Assembly (NCBI RefSeq): GCF_000365305.1
Contig: NZ_CM001841.1
Location: 1,574,913 to 1,638,912 of the forward strand
DNA from: Dickeya dianthicola NCPPB 453
GTDB taxonomy: Bacteria; Pseudomonadota; Gammaproteobacteria; Enterobacterales; Enterobacteriaceae
DNA: 64,000 nt
Direction of reading: 5' to 3'
A program made the position numbers and the translations under genes. Below the pieces are notes generated by a model. The model searched no databases, had not been told where the DNA came from, and was given only the letters and a program-made list of their open reading frames with translations. Shown piece after piece: positions 60,832 through 64,000 of this stretch (the stretch's first letter is position 1; every line of letters begins with the position of its first letter).

Positions 60832-62241
60832 ATGATGACTAAATTATTACCGAACGCAAATCGAAGCCGCGAGCCGACCGCCAAACAATTGACCACGGAT
60901 ATTCTGGTCGGCCCCATCCTGCCGGTCATGCTTCGTCTGGCGTTGCCGACGATTGCGGTGTTGGTGGTTCAGGCGCTGGTGGGGGTAGTGGAAACCTACT
61001 TTGTAAGTTCGCTTGGCGCCGATGTATTAGCCGGGGTGGCGGTGGTATTTCCCGTCTTGATGCTGATGCAAATGATGGCGAACGGCGGCATCGGCGGGGG
61101 ATTATCATCGGCGATATCGCGGGCATCCGGCGCAGGGCGATGGCAGGATGCACAGGCGCTGGTATGGCATGGCGTCATTATTGCTGGTGTACTGGGGGCC
61201 GCTTTTGCCGCCATTATCCTCATCGGCGGTGAGGCGCTGTATCACGTAATGGGGGTTAAAGGGCCGTCGCTTTCTGCCGCGTTGGCCTATTCAAATCTTG
61301 TTTTTGCCGGGGCGCCGCTGGTCTGGCTGGTTGCGTTGTTGTCTGCCGCCCTGCGCGGTGCGGGCGACACGAAAACCCCGGCGCGTATCACCTTGCTGGG
61401 GGGCGTTATCCTGCTGCCGCTCTCTCCTGTGCTGATACTGGGGTGGGGGCCGATACCGTCGTTTGGCGTCGCCGGCGCGGGGATAGCGATACTGCTCTAT
61501 TATCTCTTTGCCACCCTATTACTGGTCAGGCATATGCGTTCAGCCAACAGTGTTATCAGGCTGTCAATCGCGCCGCTGAGTTCCCGATTATTCAAAGATG
61601 TGCTTGGCGTTGGTTTCCTGTCGGCCATCGGTACTGTGCAGATCAATTTGACCGTTACCGTAGTGACTGCCGTTGTCGGGCTGTTCGGGCCTGATGCCAT
61701 CGCCGGGTATGGCATCGCTTCACGGCTGGATTATCTGCAAATCCCGCTGCTGTTTGGGCTGGGGACGGCGATTATGACGATGGTCGGCGTCAATATCGGT
61801 GCGGGGCAAAAGCAGCGCGCACAACGTATTGCCTGGGTTGGCGCCGCCGTCGCGTTTACGTTTACGGAGTTAATCGGGCTTGGCGCGGCGGTTTATCCGC
61901 GCCTTTGGCTTTCGCTGTTTAGCGATGATCACGTCATTCTGGCGGCAGGGACCCGCTACCTGCAAAACGTAGCACCATTTTATGGCGCCATCGGCATCGG
62001 CATGGCGCTCTATTTTGCCGGTCAGGGGGCGAAACGCGTGCTCTGGCCCGTATTAGCCGGAACTGTACGCATGGCGATCGCGGCTTTTGTGGGATGGCTG
62101 GCTGTCACACAATATGGCGCTGATTTACCATCGCTGTTCCAGATAGTCGCGCTGAGTGCGCTTATTTATGGCGTCATCACCGTCGCGGCAAGCTTCGTAA
62201 TTGGGCGGTCAAAACCTCTGGCGATATCGGCCAGAACGTGA
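60832..62241 (+). CDS. MATE family efflux transporter
   Basis: This 469-aa membrane protein has twelve helices in two MatE halves: PVMLRLALPTIAVLVVQALV near residue 33, then GAPLVWLVALLSAALRGAGD, and FGLGTAIMTMVGVNIGAGQK in the second half. It exchanges cations or protons for drugs or metabolites across the inner membrane. Its start has only a weak ribosome site 32 bp after the channel gene, so it may be co-transcribed. The relation to the RND pump is positional only. Confidence 0.87.
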   Translation: MMTKLLPNANRSREPTAKQLTTDILVGPILPVMLRLALPTIAVLVVQALVGVVETYFVSSLGADVLAGVAVVFPVLMLMQMMANGGIGGGLSSAISRASGAGRWQDAQALVWHGVIIAGVLGAAFAAIILIGGEALYHVMGVKGPSLSAALAYSNLVFAGAPLVWLVALLSAALRGAGDTKTPARITLLGGVILLPLSPVLILGWGPIPSFGVAGAGIAILLYYLFATLLLVRHMRSANSVIRLSIAPLSSRLFKDVLGVGFLSAIGTVQINLTVTVVTAVVGLFGPDAIAGYGIASRLDYLQIPLLFGLGTAIMTMVGVNIGAGQKQRAQRIAWVGAAVAFTFTELIGLGAAVYPRLWLSLFSDDHVILAAGTRYLQNVAPFYGAIGIGMALYFAGQGAKRVLWPVLAGTVRMAIAAFVGWLAVTQYGADLPSLFQIVALSALIYGVITVAASFVIGRSKPLAISART

Positions 62242-62401
62242 TTTAGCAAAGCCATATCCAGCATATCGGGGCTGCCTAATGTGGGCCTGCCGGGATATTC
62301 TGTGTCACCGCAACCGTATTCTTATTCTGCGCCTCGATAAAAATCAGCCGCTCAGCCGCCAGGTTACAGACGATGGCGATTCGCTTAAAAATATCTAAAA
62401 A

Positions 62402-62686
62402 GGGCGGCGCCTCGCCGGGCTCATCGCGGCGCAGGCGGTGCGAGAAGTGGCGGAAGCGACGTTTGGCGTGAATCAGGTGCATTGGGACATCGCGCCGTCT
62501 ATGGCGTCCGAGGATTTCGCCTGCATGCTGGAGCACCGTCCCGGCGCCTATTTCTGGTTAGGTGCCGACGGCGATACGCCATCCCGTCCGCTGCATAATG
62601 CCGGTTATGACTTCAACGACGCGTTGATTCCACAGGGTGTCGCCATGTGGGTGGCGTTGGTGGAAAAACGATTGCCGATTAGGTAA
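62402..62686 (+). pseudogene. C-terminal remnant of an M20 amidohydrolase gene
   Basis: One open frame reads AAQAVREVAEATFGVNQVHW, then APSMASEDFACMLEHRPGAY, and later RPLHNAGYDFNDALIPQGVA. This is the C-terminal catalytic region of M20D peptidases (hippurate hydrolase/AbgB type), where SEDF..ML and the LHN..YDFND box are conserved. The metal-binding N-terminal two thirds are absent upstream, so the piece is non-functional. No mobile-element end was seen at the break near 62400. Confidence 0.75.
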
Positions 62687-63150
62687 ATGTCGCCGGTCTG
62701 CGTTGGGAGGCTAAAATTAGTGACGGAAATGGAAACTATTTTTCCATAAAATAGGGTTTTTATTTTTTCTTGATTAAAGTTGCAATTGGGAATAATAAAA
62801 TAGAAACCGCATTCCTATTAATGCCGTTGGCAGACCGGCGGCAACCATTTTTCCCGGTGGTTCAGCGAGAATCAGCCATGCAATGTGGTTTCTCATTGAA
62901 CGATGACCCGGCGTTTTATTTGTCCTTCATGACGAAAACAATAATGAAATGTTTCATTTACGTTATTCCTCGGTATGAAAATAATCATTTTCTCGCCATG
63001 CAAATATTCCATATAAATAATCGGATTATTCCTTAAATTAATTAGTGAGATAATTGTTTTTAAGTCTAACGAAATTAGAGAGGCCAAAAATACCCGTTTT
63101 TTGGAAAATTGAAACATAGGTTTATGTAAGTTTTTTGCTGGTGAATGTGG

Positions 63151-63175
63151 GCTCCTATAGGGGGCTTTTTATTTT
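63151..63175 (+). terminator. Weak terminator-like hairpin
   Basis: GCTCC (63151-63155) can pair with GGGGC (63161-63165) including one G-T wobble, followed by TTTTTATTTTT. No gene immediately precedes it on the plus strand. If real, it would end an unannotated short transcript from the AT-rich region. Confidence 0.3.
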
Positions 63176-63421
63176 TATAATATTGATTTTTATTGTATTT
63201 TTTATTTTTGGAGCTTAAGGGTATCAAAAGTATATTAGCGTTGACCCTGTGTCAGCGTTATGTGTATGATTGGCGAACGAAGCAGAAATATATCTACACA
63301 TTTTGAATACAGTTCTGTCGTTTTTATTGGCTTACTGACTCCATACGGTTTAAGAATGCGTTGAGTGAATGCGCCGAGGCGGCGGGTTCTATTTCGTGCA
63401 TATCGTCGGTCGAAAAACAAA

Positions 63422-63548
63422 CATATCCAAAATAATTCGCGTTGCAGGACGGCGGCAACCGAATGAATCCTCGGGAACTGACATCAGTAAGTGACCGGGG
63501 TGAATAAGGGCAGCCAGCACACCTGCAACGTGAAGTATGAAGGATATA
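63422..63548. repeat. ERIC element (IRU), second copy
   Basis: This 127-bp element aligns end to end with the copy at 28471-28596: CAAAATAATTCGCGTTGCAGG, GGCGGCAACCGAATGAATCC, CAGTAAGTGACCGGGGTGAA and CACACCTGCAACGTGAAGTA. It is more diverged from the ERIC consensus than the first copy. It ends 109 bp before tssB. Confidence 0.93.
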
Positions 63549-63657
63549 GCCTATTTGTTCGCTGAACAGCTCGGTCTGTCATGGATTCAGGCGGGTCGTT
63601 CAGTAGGATTCGACCTTATTTTTTCGGGCCAGGGTGCCCTTACGTTGGTATTGACAT

Positions 63658-64000
63658 ATGGCAAAAGGAACTGACGGTGCATCTGTCGCACCAAAGGAAC
63701 GTATTAATATTAAATATGTCCCGGCCACGGGTGGTCAGCAGGCGGAAATTGAATTGCCGCTGACGCTGATGGTGGTGGGAAATATGAAAGGACGCACAGA
63801 AGAGACGCCGATTGAAGAACGTCAGACGGTGTCTATCGACAAGAACAATTTCACTTCGGTGATGAAAGAAGCCAACCTGGAGCTGAATTTCAGCGTGCCT
63901 AACCGTCTGGAAGAAGACAGCCAGGATGACCTTCCCGTCAAACTCAGCATTGGTTCGCTGAATGATTTCTCTCCCGATCGCATCGCCCAGCAAGTGCCGG
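63658..64000 (+). CDS. tssB: Type VI secretion sheath protein TssB, partial
   Basis: ATG 63658 opens a frame that runs off the right edge after 114 codons. The protein begins MAKGTDGASVAPKERINIKY and contains EIELPLTLMVVGNMKGRTEE, TPIEERQTVSIDKNNFTSVM and LKLSIGSLNDFSPDRIAQQV-like sequence, all characteristic of TssB/VipA (about 165 aa complete). With TssC it forms the contractile sheath in the cytoplasm. No strong ribosome site is visible. It is probably the first gene of a type VI cluster continuing to the right. Confidence 0.95.
   Translation, partial: MAKGTDGASVAPKERINIKYVPATGGQQAEIELPLTLMVVGNMKGRTEETPIEERQTVSIDKNNFTSVMKEANLELNFSVPNRLEEDSQDDLPVKLSIGSLNDFSPDRIAQQVP

Larger units (their letters stand above)
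62687..63657. other. AT-rich gene-free region upstream of tssB
   Basis: About 970 bp with a marked drop in G+C, especially at 62700-63230. Small frames occur but none has a good ribosome site or family resemblance. It contains a weak terminator-like hairpin (63151-63165 then T-rich), a full ERIC (63422-63548) and the start of the type VI locus. The base composition fits a horizontally acquired or H-NS-bound control region; that is inference. Confidence 0.55.

Noticed and set aside
1-64000. tRNA or rRNA genes
   Set aside because: No cloverleaf with GGTTCGA-type T-arm and CCA end, and no rRNA-like conserved block, was noticed. A tRNAscan or Infernal run would be decisive.

Overview
The window (about 58-60% G+C, dense operons, no rRNA or tRNA seen) looks like the chromosome of a soft-rot enterobacterium, most likely Dickeya or a close Pectobacteriaceae relative. 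This rests on two ERIC elements, a Klebsiella-order mdc malonate decarboxylase cluster, CheV, a Fur-boxed sit/yfe metal transporter and a type VI secretion gene at the right edge. The genus is an inference from content, not a database match.

Region 1 (379-24570) reads as a sulfur-scavenging island made of two paralogous modules. Module A has a private Ton system (tonB-exbB-exbD) in one operon with a fused double permease. Divergent from it are a sulfonate/sulfate-ester type binding protein, a TonB-dependent receptor, a Tat-exported YetA/PcRGLX-like (rhamnogalacturonan-lyase-like) protein and a small DUF6250-like protein; a LysR regulator converges on them. Module B has a paralogous fused permease, an ATPase and a cytoplasmic arylsulfotransferase-thioredoxin fusion in one operon, a divergent paralogous binding protein and a paralogous LysR regulator. 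Between the modules lie a DUF2076 protein, a 2-oxoglutarate/Fe(II) dioxygenase with a MetQNI-type transporter, and a small Lys/Ala-rich exported protein. The proposed route is: outer-membrane uptake of a sulfated plant compound, periplasmic processing, ABC import, then intracellular sulfate transfer or oxidative desulfonation.

Region 2 (24790-35273) holds cdh and a LysR regulator divergent from a peptide-type ABC transporter operon. Two nucleoside hydrolases and a 29-codon remnant resembling the start of a DapA-family aldolase are embedded in that operon, and an ERIC element lies inside it. A decayed MFS gene follows.

Region 3 (36024-49141) holds cheV, then mdcABCDEFGH with convergent mdcR (biotin-independent malonate decarboxylase, its prosthetic-group enzymes and transporter), then the Mn/Fe transporter sitABCD behind a Fur box.

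Region 4 (49340-62686) holds an NmrA-like reductase/TetR pair with two palindromic operators, an AraC remnant, an orphan 142-aa gene, and an RND efflux locus. In that locus adaptor, pump, SDR and beta-ketoacyl synthase form one operon; a TetR gene and a divergent outer-membrane channel plus MATE gene lie beside it, and a 24-bp motif is shared by both promoters. An M20 peptidase remnant follows.

Region 5 (62687-64000) is an AT-rich gene-free kilobase with a second ERIC, then the start of tssB (type VI sheath).

A recurrent feature is a set of eight intergenic tandem arrays with 15-19-bp units, each of different sequence.
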